From assembly GCF_011398155.1 (NCBI RefSeq), contig NZ_AP021888.1, positions 1,347,501-1,411,500 of the forward strand: a stretch of 64,000 bases of DNA, in the 5' to 3' direction. Positions 1-8,343 of this stretch are shown here, in pieces (the first letter of the stretch is position 1; every line of letters begins with the position of its first letter). The notes below the pieces were generated by a model. The model ran no database searches and had not been told where the DNA came from. It saw only the letters and a list, made by a program, of their open reading frames with translations. The position numbers and the translations under genes were made by a program. This DNA comes from Thiosulfativibrio zosterae (GTDB taxonomy: Bacteria > Pseudomonadota > Gammaproteobacteria > Thiomicrospirales > Thiomicrospiraceae).

Positions 1-764
1 AGCTCGAGTTTCAACGCATGTTCTCTGGTGAAATGGATCCCAATAATGCCTATCTTGAAATCCAGTCAGGTTCAGGCGGCACTGAGGCGCAAGACTGGGC
101 GAATATGTTGCTCAGAATGTACTTGCGTTGGTGCGACCGTAAAGGCTTTAAAGCCGAAATCATGGAAATCTCAGATGGTGATGTGGCAGGCATTAAAGGC
201 GCCACCATTCATGTGCAAGGGGATTATGCTTACGGTTGGCTAAGAACCGAGCTGGGTGTGCATCGTTTGGTGCGTAAATCACCGTTTGACTCTAACTCAA
301 AACGCCATACTTCTTTCTCGTCGGTGTTTGTTTCGCCAGAAATTGATGACAGTTTTGAAATTGATATTAACCCAGCCGATTTGCGAATTGATGTTTATCG
401 TGCCAGTGGGGCGGGTGGTCAGCATGTTAACCGAACAGAATCCGCCGTGCGTATTACCCACTTGCCAACCAATACAGTCACGCAATGTCAAAATGGTCGT
501 TCACAACATCAAAACAAAGCCGAAGCCATGAAACAACTCAGAGCCAAACTCTATGAGCTAGAAATGCTGGCGCGTAATACCGAGAAACAAGCGCTTGAAG
601 ATTCTAAATCGGATATCGGCTGGGGCAGTCAAATTCGTTCTTATGTGTTAGATTCTGGGCGTATTAAAGATTTGCGCACCAGCGTTGAAACCGGCAACAC
701 CAGTGCGGTGTTAGATGGCGACCTAGATCAGTTTATTATTGCGTCGCTCAAAGCTGGCGTTTAA
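1..764 (+). CDS. prfB: Peptide chain release factor 2, 3' part
   Basis: Class I release factor that reads UGA/UAA in the ribosomal A site and triggers peptidyl-tRNA hydrolysis. The frame is open from the first bases of the window (in-frame residues LEFQR precede the first Met), so the gene is cut at its 5' end and about 250 C-terminal residues remain. The anticodon-like SPF tripeptide ([14 protein letters not shown]) and the catalytic GGQ ([15 protein letters not shown]) are both present; SPF is the RF2 signature, as opposed to PxT in RF1. The programmed frameshift site of prfB would lie upstream, outside the window. lysS follows 78 bp downstream, the prfB-lysS order also found in E. coli. 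Confidence 0.97.
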   Translation, partial: LEFQRMFSGEMDPNNAYLEIQSGSGGTEAQDWANMLLRMYLRWCDRKGFKAEIMEISDGDVAGIKGATIHVQGDYAYGWLRTELGVHRLVRKSPFDSNSKRHTSFSSVFVSPEIDDSFEIDINPADLRIDVYRASGAGGQHVNRTESAVRITHLPTNTVTQCQNGRSQHQNKAEAMKQLRAKLYELEMLARNTEKQALEDSKSDIGWGSQIRSYVLDSGRIKDLRTSVETGNTSAVLDGDLDQFIIASLKAGV

Positions 765-800
765 AACAAGGCAAAAAGCCTTAAAAAGTATTCAATTTTA

Positions 801-812
801 ACCAGGCCTGGT
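801..812. repeat. ACCAGGCCTGGT palindrome, intergenic copy
   Basis: Perfect copy of the repeated 12-mer, between prfB and lysS. On the minus strand it continues into the A/T-rich tail TAAAATT. The flanks extend the dyad to about 13 bp per arm with two mismatches, so it could fold in RNA, but no T-run follows to make it a clear terminator. Confidence 0.85.
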
Positions 813-842
813 CAAATTTCAGGCAAAGTTTAAGGAAAAATC

Positions 843-2372
843 ATGTCAAACGACAATCAAAATACGCCAGAAGCGGTCGCAGTTGATGAGAACAAAATTA
901 TCGCTGAACGACGCGCTAAACTCACTGCACTCAGAAAAGATTGCCCAGCCAATGCGCATCCAAACAAGTTTAGACGCGATGCTATGGCAGCGGACTTGCA
1001 TGAAAAATATGATGCCATAGAGAAAGAAGCCATGGCAGAGATGGAGCCAATTCGCGTTAAGGTTTCGGGGCGTATGATGTTGCGTCGTATTATGGGTAAA
1101 GCCAGTTTTGCCACTTTGCAAGACATGTCGGGGCGTATTCAAATTTATGTAACTCGTGATGATTTGCCTGAAAACTTCTACAACGAACAATTTAAAAAAT
1201 GGGATTTGGGTGACATTGTTGCCGCAGAAGGTTTCTTGTTTAAAACCAACACGGGTGAGTTATCGATTCATGTCGAGCGTATCGAATTATTGACTAAGTC
1301 ATTGCGTCCGATGCCTGATAAGTTCCATGGTTTGCACGATAAAGAAATTCGTTATCGTCAGCGTTATATTGACCTTATGGTCAATCAAGAAAGCCGTGAT
1401 GTTTTTCAAATGCGCTCCAAAATTGTGGCGCATGTGCGTGCCTTCTTAACCCGCAAAGGGTTTATGGAAGTTGAAACGCCCATGATGCATGTAATTCCCG
1501 GTGGTGCTTCGGCTAAACCTTTTAATACGCATCACAATGCTTTAGATATGCCTTTATTCTTGCGTATTGCGCCAGAACTTTACCTAAAGCGTTTGATTGT
1601 TGGTGGTTTTGAAAAGGTGTTTGAAATTAACCGTAGCTTCCGCAACGAAGGGTTATCAACACGCCATAATCCAGAATTTACCATGGTTGAGTTTTATGAA
1701 GCCTATGAAGATTATGTAACCTTAATGGATCATACCGAAGAGTTGCTTAAAGAATTAGCCGTCTTAACCAAAGGTCAAACAGAGTTTGAATATCAAGGCC
1801 AAGTCTTTGATTTTGGAAAACCTTTTGACCGTTTAACCATGAAAGAATCCGTGTTGAAATACAACCCCAGTATTTCAATGGAACAGCTAGAAGATTTGGA
1901 GCAAGCGCGTGCTTTGGCTAAAAAATTACATTGCCATATAGAAGAGTCTTACGGCATTGGTCGTGTGGTGACAGAAATTTTTGAAGCCACCGTAGAAGAA
2001 AAGTTGATTCAACCAACGTTTATCACTGAATACCCAGCCGAGATTTCTCCATTGGCACGTCGTAATGATGAAAATCCAGAAGTGACAGACCGTTTTGAGT
2101 TGTTTATTGGTGGTCGTGAATTAGCCAATGGTTTCTCAGAATTAAATGATGCAGAAGACCAAGCTGAACGTTTTAAAGCGCAGGTAGAAGCCAAAGATGC
2201 AGGCGACGAAGAAGCCATGCATTATGATGAAGACTACATTACTGCTTTGGAATATGGTATGCCGCCAACGGCTGGAGAAGGGATTGGGATTGACCGTTTG
2301 GTCATGCTGTTTACCAATTCGGCATCGATTCGTGATGTTTTGTTATTCCCACATATGCGTCCTGTTGAATGA
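843..2372 (+). CDS. lysS: Lysyl-tRNA synthetase, class II
   Basis: Charges tRNA-Lys with lysine in the cytoplasm. 509 residues, the normal size for class II LysRS. An N-terminal OB-fold anticodon-binding domain (about 60-170) is followed by the class II catalytic core: motif 2 is seen as [21 protein letters not shown] and motif 3 as [12 protein letters not shown] near the C-terminus. The ATG is supported by an AAGGA 7 nt upstream. It follows prfB, and a strong intrinsic terminator ends the transcript just after the stop codon. Confidence 0.98.
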   Translation: MSNDNQNTPEAVAVDENKIIAERRAKLTALRKDCPANAHPNKFRRDAMAADLHEKYDAIEKEAMAEMEPIRVKVSGRMMLRRIMGKASFATLQDMSGRIQIYVTRDDLPENFYNEQFKKWDLGDIVAAEGFLFKTNTGELSIHVERIELLTKSLRPMPDKFHGLHDKEIRYRQRYIDLMVNQESRDVFQMRSKIVAHVRAFLTRKGFMEVETPMMHVIPGGASAKPFNTHHNALDMPLFLRIAPELYLKRLIVGGFEKVFEINRSFRNEGLSTRHNPEFTMVEFYEAYEDYVTLMDHTEELLKELAVLTKGQTEFEYQGQVFDFGKPFDRLTMKESVLKYNPSISMEQLEDLEQARALAKKLHCHIEESYGIGRVVTEIFEATVEEKLIQPTFITEYPAEISPLARRNDENPEVTDRFELFIGGRELANGFSELNDAEDQAERFKAQVEAKDAGDEEAMHYDEDYITALEYGMPPTAGEGIGIDRLVMLFTNSASIRDVLLFPHMRPVE

Positions 2373-2395
2373 TTTAAGCCTTTCTAACAAACATT

Positions 2396-2421
2396 AAAAA
2401 ACCCGCGCTCGCGGGTTTTTT
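2396..2421. terminator. Bidirectional intrinsic terminator between lysS and ygfZ
   Basis: Stem ACCCGC/GCGGGT with loop GCTC, flanked by an A-run on the left and a T-run on the right. It can end lysS on the plus strand and ygfZ on the minus strand. Confidence 0.9.
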
Positions 2422-2449
2422 AATGGGCTTAACATTGTTAAATCAAGAC

Positions 2450-3514
2450 CTATTCATCGGTTAAATCGTAGGGCATAGGTTCAATCGAAACCGCAACGCC
2501 AGATTCTGTGGCTAAACCACCCGTGACATTTTCAAGCGGTTTAAGCGTTCCAACCCCTAACATCATAGAGCCTTTAAAAATGTCAGGATTTTTATTAATA
2601 ATCATAAACTTATAATGTTTTTCTGCGGCATCATTTAAGATAATCTCCTCACCAATATTAACATCAACCGGTTCATCAAATCTCAAACGCATCATGCGTT
2701 TAGTGACTTTGCCACGGTAGTGCATGCGGGCAATAATCTCTTGCCCTGGAAAACAGCCTTTTTTAAAATTAATCCCCGAAAGTTTATCTAAATTTAAAAA
2801 TTGCGCGACTAGCTTGCCTTGCGTTTGAAGATTGATACTGGGAATGCCCGCAGCAATGTTTAAAAGCTGCCAGTCATGTTGATTGGTTTGTTCCGAGTTA
2901 CTGCGCAGTTTGCTCCATATAAACTCAGCAGAAGACGCATCCGCAAAAATTTCATAGCGATGGTAGGGGCCAGGCACTTTAATCAACGTGGCTTTGGCTT
3001 CTTCTTTATCTAACTGGGCAACTTCGTATTCATTTTTAAGTTTTGTGCCCAATAAACGCTGTACATCTAAATCGGCAAAATCACCTGCAAAACCAATGCG
3101 AATAAGGTTTTGAGATTCGTCAGTAATTTTGACTTTGGAGCGCATAACAAACATGGTTAAGCGCTTTTGAATGATTTCTTTTAGACTGCCATCAAAGCTT
3201 AAAAAGAAATCGTCGCCCACCTTAAAAATTAGAAATATGGCGAGCACATTCCCTTGCGGGTCGCAATAGGCTGATAATTGAGCGTTTTCAACGGTAACAT
3301 CTTTAAGGTCATTTGAAAGTTGTCCTTGTAAAAATGCAAAGGTATCTTCACCGCTTAATTTGAGTAAACCTTGATGGGCTTGGCTGGTCATTACGGGACC
3401 ATTTTTAATTAAGAATCTTTCTAGGTCTGGGTGTCCAAAACTGTCTACACCGAAATTATCGCCAAATATGGCGCCTTGAGAGGCGAGAAATGTTTGCCAT
3501 TGCGGGTTAATCAC
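2450..3514 (-). CDS. ygfZ: YgfZ/GcvT-family folate-binding Fe-S maintenance protein
   Basis: Tetrahydrofolate-dependent protein that helps assemble or repair certain Fe-S enzymes. 354 residues, slightly longer than E. coli YgfZ. The diagnostic motif K-G-C-F-P-G-Q-E is present (NFKKGCFPGQEIIARMHYR, about residue 250), including the conserved cysteine. The start is GTG (GTG ATT AAC) preceded by AAGGA at good spacing. Monocistronic, convergent with lysS across a shared terminator. Confidence 0.93.
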   Translation of the reverse strand: MINPQWQTFLASQGAIFGDNFGVDSFGHPDLERFLIKNGPVMTSQAHQGLLKLSGEDTFAFLQGQLSNDLKDVTVENAQLSAYCDPQGNVLAIFLIFKVGDDFFLSFDGSLKEIIQKRLTMFVMRSKVKITDESQNLIRIGFAGDFADLDVQRLLGTKLKNEYEVAQLDKEEAKATLIKVPGPYHRYEIFADASSAEFIWSKLRSNSEQTNQHDWQLLNIAAGIPSINLQTQGKLVAQFLNLDKLSGINFKKGCFPGQEIIARMHYRGKVTKRMMRLRFDEPVDVNIGEEIILNDAAEKHYKFMIINKNPDIFKGSMMLGVGTLKPLENVTGGLATESGVAVSIEPMPYDLTDE

Positions 3515-3722
3515 GAATTTATCCTTTCTTTGAAAGATGCCTTAGAGGCAAGGTTAACAATTTAGCGTTGTATTATATCGAAATGCGGTTTTTTTTGCAG
3601 ACGCCCTGGGTAACTATAAATAGGTTTCGTAGACCTTAGTGGTATTTTTATTTGAATAAGGTAAAAATTATCGGTAATATCACGAGTATTAAATTAGCGT
3701 AAGCAAAGGAACGAATAAAATC

Positions 3723-4274
3723 ATGGCAACTGAAAAAAAAGAGTTTTTAACCTTTAAGTTGGCCCGCGAAGAATTTGCGGTTGAAATTAATCGAGTGCAA
3801 GAAATTCGTGGTTGGCAAGTTCCCAGCCCTTTACCCAATGTTCCGTCTTTTGTAAAAGGCGTTATCGATTTGCGTGGCACCATCGTGCCGATTTTAGATT
3901 TGCGTGACCGTTTTAAGTTGCCAGCTTCTTATAATGCAACAACGGTAGTCATTGTTGTTCATATTTTGACTAAACAAGGCGAGCGTATTGTTGGGTTAGT
4001 TGTGGATGCGGTGTCTGATGTAAATGAGTTTGATGTTAATAATCTTCAAGCTGCACCTGATATTTCTAACTCAATTGATAACCAGTTTATCTTAGGCTTG
4101 AGTACCATTTTTGACAGCAACTCGCAGTCTGCCGCGCAAGTGGTTTCTGGTCAGGATGCTAAACCTAAAAAAGGCCGAATGGTCATTTTGGTGGATATTG
4201 ACAGCTTGGCAAGTGAAGGCTTGATTGATCAAATTTCTAGCAATGCTGATGGTGTGATTACTGGAAACGGTTAA
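3723..4274 (+). CDS. cheW: CheW-domain chemotaxis coupling protein
   Basis: CheW couples chemoreceptors to the histidine kinase CheA at the inner membrane. 183 residues: one CheW domain (about 8-150; EFLTFKLAREEFAVEI, then VKGVIDLRGTIVPILDLR, the conserved receptor/kinase-contact region). The C-terminal tail past residue 150 is longer than in E. coli CheW. No cheA, receptor or flagellar genes lie nearby, so this is a solo cheW; it might serve a CheV-like or alternative array role. It has its own terminator immediately downstream. Confidence 0.93.
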   Translation: MATEKKEFLTFKLAREEFAVEINRVQEIRGWQVPSPLPNVPSFVKGVIDLRGTIVPILDLRDRFKLPASYNATTVVIVVHILTKQGERIVGLVVDAVSDVNEFDVNNLQAAPDISNSIDNQFILGLSTIFDSNSQSAAQVVSGQDAKPKKGRMVILVDIDSLASEGLIDQISSNADGVITGNG

Positions 4275-4294
4275 TAAACCATGCTAAAAAACAT

Positions 4295-4318
4295 AAGAGC
4301 CGTGAGGCTCTTTTTTTT
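4295..4318 (+). terminator. Intrinsic terminator after cheW
   Basis: Stem AAGAGCC/GGCTCTT, loop GTGA, followed by a run of T. It separates cheW from the convergent nadB. Confidence 0.9.
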
Positions 4319-4342
4319 GGCTTATAAAAGTAACAGCTCTGA

Positions 4343-5950
4343 CTATTTTTGAATAGCAGCAATTTGTTTTTTGGGTTTTAACACTGTATTTTTGGCCTTG
4401 CTGAGTTGTTTAGGGTAATCCAAGTTAAAATGTAACCCTCGGCTTTCTTTGCGTTTTAAGGCGCTCCTAACCATCAGCTCAGCGACTTGAACCAAATTGC
4501 GCAGTTCAAGCAGGTCGGTGTTTAGCGTATGAGAAAAATAGTAGTCATTAATTTCATCTTGCATAATTTCAATACGTTGTAGCGCACGTTTTAAGCGTTT
4601 ATCACGGCGCACTATGCCCACATAATCCCACATCACTCGGCGCACTTCGTCCCAGTCATGGCTGATGGTGACTTTTTCTTTGGGGTCGGTGACAAAACTG
4701 CTGTCCCAATCTTTAATGCAAATCACTGGGCGTTCTTGAAAGTTTGCCAAAATGTGTTGATATGCTGTTTCGGCAAAAACCAAACCTTCTAACAAAGAAT
4801 TACTGGCTAAGCGATTCGCGCCATGCAGTCCGGTATGGGCGGTTTCACCTATTGCATAAAGATTTTGAATATCCGTTGCGCCATTTAAATCGGTTTGAAT
4901 ACCGCCACAAGTGTAGTGCGCGGCGGGAACTACTGGAATCGGTTCTTTGGTGATATCAATCCCGACTTTTAAGCATCGAGCATAGATGGTGGGGAAATGT
5001 TCAATAATGAAGTGTTCTGATTTATGGGTAATGTCTAAATAAACACAGTCAATCCCGTGGCGTTTAATTTCTTCATCAATGGCACGGGCCACAATATCTC
5101 TAGGCGCTAAGTCTTTGCGAGGGTCATGGTCCTCCATAAAAGCATACCCATTGGGCAATCGTAAAATACCCCCTTCGCCACGCACCGCTTCAGAAATTAA
5201 AAACGAACGGTCTTTTGGGTGAAACAGGCAAGTAGGGTGAAATTGGTTAAACTCCATGTTTGTCACAGAGCAACCCGCACGCCAAGCCATGGCAATACCA
5301 TCACCTGTTGAAGTATCCGGATTGCTGGTGTAAAGATAGGCTTTACTCGCACCGCCCGTTGCCAGAATCGTGACATTTGCTGTAATGCTGCTGATGACTC
5401 GGCTTTTTTTATTAAGCGCATAAGACCCAATACAACTGGATTTATCTTGTGACAAAATTAAATCAATGGTCATGTGATTGGGCATAAGTCGAATATTGGG
5501 ATGTTTGGTCACCGCAGAAATCAGCGTGTCTATCACGGATTTGCCAGTATGGTCAGCAGCATGAATAACGCGTCTATGGCTGTGGCCACCTTCTTGGGTT
5601 AGGTGATATTGGTTGCCGATCTGATCTTTGCTAAAAGGCACACCCAGTTCAATCAGTTCATGAATTACGCCAGAGGCTTTTTCGGCGACTAATCGAATGG
5701 CCGCAACATCCCCAAGCCCCGCGCCGGCACTCAGGGTATCTTGAATGTGAGAATCAATGCTGTCAAATGGATCTAAAACGGCGGCGATGCCACCTTGTGC
5801 ATATTGAGAGCTGCCTTCTGCAATATCTGATTTTGCCAGCAGGGTAACCTTGAAGTGTTTAGCCAGCTTTAGAGCAACAGACAAGCCTGCGATGCCGCTG
5901 CCAATGACTAAAATATCAGTATTTAGGTGAGTGTTATTGTCGGGTATCAA
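4343..5950 (-). CDS. nadB: L-aspartate oxidase (NAD biosynthesis)
   Basis: FAD enzyme oxidising L-aspartate to iminoaspartate, the first step of de novo NAD synthesis. 535 residues, normal length. N-terminal dinucleotide-binding motif VIGSGIAGLSVAL; further family signatures QYAQGGIAA, EFNQFHPTC and CGGIQTDLNGAT. The only sensible start is TTG (TTG ATA CCC), with AGGA upstream at fair spacing. Divergent from rseC. In enterics the same position beside nadB is occupied by rpoE-rseA-rseB-rseC; here the first three are missing. nadE and nadC occur elsewhere in the window, nadA does not. Confidence 0.96.
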   Translation of the reverse strand: MIPDNNTHLNTDILVIGSGIAGLSVALKLAKHFKVTLLAKSDIAEGSSQYAQGGIAAVLDPFDSIDSHIQDTLSAGAGLGDVAAIRLVAEKASGVIHELIELGVPFSKDQIGNQYHLTQEGGHSHRRVIHAADHTGKSVIDTLISAVTKHPNIRLMPNHMTIDLILSQDKSSCIGSYALNKKSRVISSITANVTILATGGASKAYLYTSNPDTSTGDGIAMAWRAGCSVTNMEFNQFHPTCLFHPKDRSFLISEAVRGEGGILRLPNGYAFMEDHDPRKDLAPRDIVARAIDEEIKRHGIDCVYLDITHKSEHFIIEHFPTIYARCLKVGIDITKEPIPVVPAAHYTCGGIQTDLNGATDIQNLYAIGETAHTGLHGANRLASNSLLEGLVFAETAYQHILANFQERPVICIKDWDSSFVTDPKEKVTISHDWDEVRRVMWDYVGIVRRDKRLKRALQRIEIMQDEINDYYFSHTLNTDLLELRNLVQVAELMVRSALKRKESRGLHFNLDYPKQLSKAKNTVLKPKKQIAAIQK

Positions 5951-6070
5951 GGAAGTGTCCTAGCAAAGCTTGAAAAATAACAATTATGTTACCATATAGG
6001 TCATTAATCACGAATGCTCTAAACTAACAAAGACCAAGGTATTAAGCCTTAAATCTGAAAGGATCCCCCC

Positions 6071-6529
6071 ATGCAACCTCAAGAATTAACAAATGCAGAT
6101 GAATTAGAAGCTATTGGTAAGGTCGTGATGGCGGATGAATCGTTTATCTGGGTGAAAACACAGCGCCAGTCTGGGTGTTCTGGTTGTCAGTCTGAAAAAG
6201 GCTGCGGCACCTCAACCCTAGCCAAATTGTTTGCGCCCGAATCCAGTAGTCCGCTCAAAATTTTAAATACGCTCAACGCAAAAGAAGGGCAGCAAGTAAT
6301 GTTATCTTTAAATGAGGCAGACTTAATAAAGCACTCCTTTATGGCTTATGGCTTGCCGTTGCTAGGATTGTTTGTCGGCGCATTTGCGTTACAACTGGTT
6401 TTAAAAGACGCCGTTAGCAGTGATTGGCCTGCCATTTTAGGCGGGTTTTTAGGCTTGTTTGCTGGCTGGGGTGTCACGCGCTGGATTTATAAACCCGTTC
6501 AGCCAACTTTAAAATCAATTATTTCTTAA
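6071..6529 (+). CDS. rseC: RseC/MucC-family inner-membrane protein
   Basis: Homologue of RseC, linked in enterics to sigma-E control and to reduction of the SoxR Fe-S cluster. 152 residues. N-terminal cytoplasmic cysteine cluster CSGCQSEKGCG (about residues 38-48), then two hydrophobic helices (about 95-113 and 118-138). Start ATG preceded by AAAGGA. It sits between nadB and a DegP protease with no rpoE, rseA or rseB. The Cys cluster is intact, so a redox role independent of sigma-E is plausible (inference). Confidence 0.88.
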   Translation: MQPQELTNADELEAIGKVVMADESFIWVKTQRQSGCSGCQSEKGCGTSTLAKLFAPESSSPLKILNTLNAKEGQQVMLSLNEADLIKHSFMAYGLPLLGLFVGAFALQLVLKDAVSSDWPAILGGFLGLFAGWGVTRWIYKPVQPTLKSIIS

Positions 6530-6617
6530 ATCTGTTCAAACATAAAACGGGTTTAATGTTAATTAACTTGAGCCGTAATAGCTCTATTAAAATCAGCTAG
6601 ATTTGGAGTCATTTAAA

Positions 6618-8048
6618 ATGATAATGAAATATGCGATGAAATCTACCCTCAAAGCAGCCAGTGGACTGATGATCGTTTGGGCACTGCTCTTACCCATCAA
6701 TGCACAAGCCGCGCCGATGGTTTTACTACCTGACTTTTCTGTGCTGGCAGAAGAAAACAGCCCTGTGGTGGTCAACATCAGTACCACTAAAAAAGTGTCA
6801 CGCTCTCAACAGCAGTTTCAAGGCATTCCAGATGAAATGCTGCGTTACTTCTTTGGTTTGCCAGGTGGCAAAGGCGGACATGGTCAAATGCCTAGAGATG
6901 AAGCACCTAAAGAAGAAGTTTCTTCTCTAGGGTCTGGATTTATCATCAGTGAAGATGGCTATATCGTGACCAATAATCATGTGATTGATGGCGCAGACGA
7001 TATAGTGGTGCGTATGCGTAACCGCCAAGAGCTTAAAGCCAAAGTGGTCGGTGCGGATGCCAGAACAGACATTGCCTTGCTTAAAGTCGAAGCCACTGGG
7101 CTACCGATTGCCAAAATTGGATCCTCAGCTGCATTAAAAGTGGGGCAGTGGGTGGTAGCGATAGGCGAGCCTTTTGGATTAGATTACACCGTGACACACG
7201 GTATTGTCAGCGCTTTAGGTAGATCTTTGCCAGATGATACCTATGTGCCTTTTATTCAAACCGATGTGTCGATAAACCCTGGAAACTCAGGTGGGCCGTT
7301 GTTTGACATGAATGGTGAAGTGGTCGGGGTTAACTCACAAATATATAGCAAAAGTGGCGGTTCAATGGGCTTATCCTTTTCAATTCCGATCGACCTTGCC
7401 ATGCATGTTGTTGAGCAAATCAAAAGCAATGGTAAAGTTAGCCGTGGTTTCTTAGGCGTACAAGTCCAAGAAGTGACTGCCGATTTGGCAAAATCTTTTG
7501 GAATGTCAAAACCCTCGGGCGCACTGGTTGCTGAAACCGTTAAAGGTTCTGCCGCTGAGAAAGCGGGTATTCAGTCGGGTGATGTCATTTTAGAATTTAA
7601 CGGCCGTAAAATTAATAAGTCTTCAGATTTACCACCGGTGGTTGGCACCAGTCCGCTTGATAAAAAACTGCCCATTTTGATTTTGCGTAATGGTGAAGAA
7701 AAATCGTTAAAAGTAAAATTACAATCGATTGGCGATGATGAAATGGCTGACAACGGTGAGTCGGTGTTAGAAAGTAATGCTCTCAATGCTGAACTCGGTG
7801 AAGTGGACGCAGAAGTGCTTAAACGCGCCAACATTCCTTTTGGTGTTAGAGTGGTTCGCCTTGCAGAAGGTGCGGCACAACAAGCGGGCATGATGCCGGG
7901 CGACATTATCGTCACCATCAACTTTCAGCCCGTTAAATCGGTTGATGAGTTAACTAAAATACTCAAAAATGCACCTAAAGGGCGCTCAATTCCTGTCAGA
8001 GTTGTGCGAGATAAGCGTTCGTTGTTTTTACCTTTAGTACTTAAATAA
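6618..8048 (+). CDS. degP: Periplasmic serine protease/chaperone, DegP/MucD family
   Basis: HtrA-type protease that degrades misfolded envelope proteins. 476 residues from the ATG at 6618, chosen because GGAG at 6605-6608 sits 9 nt upstream; a TTG at 6603 would overlap that ribosome site. Signal peptide about 1-31, cleaved after AQA. Catalytic triad His121 (NNHVIDG), Asp151 (TDIALL) and Ser224 (NPGNSGGPL). Two PDZ domains follow (about 265-355 and 385-470). Association with rseC resembles the mucC-mucD order of Pseudomonas. Confidence 0.95.
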   Translation: MIMKYAMKSTLKAASGLMIVWALLLPINAQAAPMVLLPDFSVLAEENSPVVVNISTTKKVSRSQQQFQGIPDEMLRYFFGLPGGKGGHGQMPRDEAPKEEVSSLGSGFIISEDGYIVTNNHVIDGADDIVVRMRNRQELKAKVVGADARTDIALLKVEATGLPIAKIGSSAALKVGQWVVAIGEPFGLDYTVTHGIVSALGRSLPDDTYVPFIQTDVSINPGNSGGPLFDMNGEVVGVNSQIYSKSGGSMGLSFSIPIDLAMHVVEQIKSNGKVSRGFLGVQVQEVTADLAKSFGMSKPSGALVAETVKGSAAEKAGIQSGDVILEFNGRKINKSSDLPPVVGTSPLDKKLPILILRNGEEKSLKVKLQSIGDDEMADNGESVLESNALNAELGEVDAEVLKRANIPFGVRVVRLAEGAAQQAGMMPGDIIVTINFQPVKSVDELTKILKNAPKGRSIPVRVVRDKRSLFLPLVLK

Positions 8049-8072
8049 AGCCAAAAAACAGGTCATTTACAG

Positions 8073-8104
8073 CCTAAAAGTAACCAGGCCTGGTTATTTT
8101 TAGG
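8073..8104. repeat. 32-bp near-perfect palindrome centred on ACCAGGCCTGGT
   Basis: The repeated 12-mer at 8083-8094 is extended by its flanks into two 16-nt arms matching at 15 of 16 positions (CCTAAAAGTAACCAGG against its complement). It lies after degP and before a conventional terminator. It has no loop and no terminal T-run, so its shape suits a protein-binding site at least as well as an RNA hairpin. Confidence 0.85.
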
Positions 8105-8131
8105 TGGCTTATGACCCATTTTGTGCTTCTA

Positions 8132-8160
8132 AAAGGATGCTTTAAAAGCATCCTTTTTAT
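8132..8160 (+). terminator. Intrinsic terminator after degP
   Basis: Stem AAAGGATGC/GCATCCTTT with a 7-nt loop TTTAAAA, followed by T-rich sequence. Confidence 0.88.
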
Positions 8161-8277
8161 TATCCGCATTAAAAATATCTTCGCAAAGCTTAAGGTAAAT
8201 CGCTTAAACACACGAAAATAATGAGATTTAAAAGGAATTAGCGTAAAATACGCCCATAATTTTTTGAGGCCTTGGGA

Positions 8278-8301
8278 ATGATTCTGGGGTTTCTATTTTA
8301 A
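8278..8301 (+). CDS. Possible 7-codon leader peptide upstream of lepA
   Basis: ATG ATT CTG GGG TTT CTA TTT TAA would encode MILGFLF. It is preceded by GAGG about 10 nt upstream and ends 3 nt before a terminator hairpin that precedes lepA. The arrangement of leader, terminator and structural gene is that of an attenuator, but the peptide shows no strong amino-acid bias. An ORF this short can occur by chance, so this is tentative. Confidence 0.25.
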   Translation: MILGFLF

Positions 8302-8304
8302 AAG

Positions 8305-8330
8305 AGGGAGTTCACCAGACTCCCTTTTTT
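8305..8330 (+). terminator. Intrinsic terminator in the lepA 5' leader
   Basis: Stem AGGGAGT/ACTCCCT, loop TCACCAG, then six T. It lies only a few bases before the lepA ribosome-binding site, so it either ends a short upstream transcript or attenuates lepA. Confidence 0.75.
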
Positions 8331-8343
8331 GTTAGAGGTTTTA

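Noticed and set aside
801-812. Palindrome copies as transcription terminators or parS/matS sites
   Set aside because: Most lie inside genes and lack a loop and T-run. Their density is far higher than parS or matS sites, and the sequence differs from both.
846-1190. Minus-strand ORFs within lysS
   Set aside because: They are antisense readings of a strongly conserved gene, with no ribosome sites or family signals.
6540-6617. Sigma-E type promoter before degP
   Set aside because: A TAACTT-like -35 is present, but the spacing to any TCTAA-like -10 is wrong.
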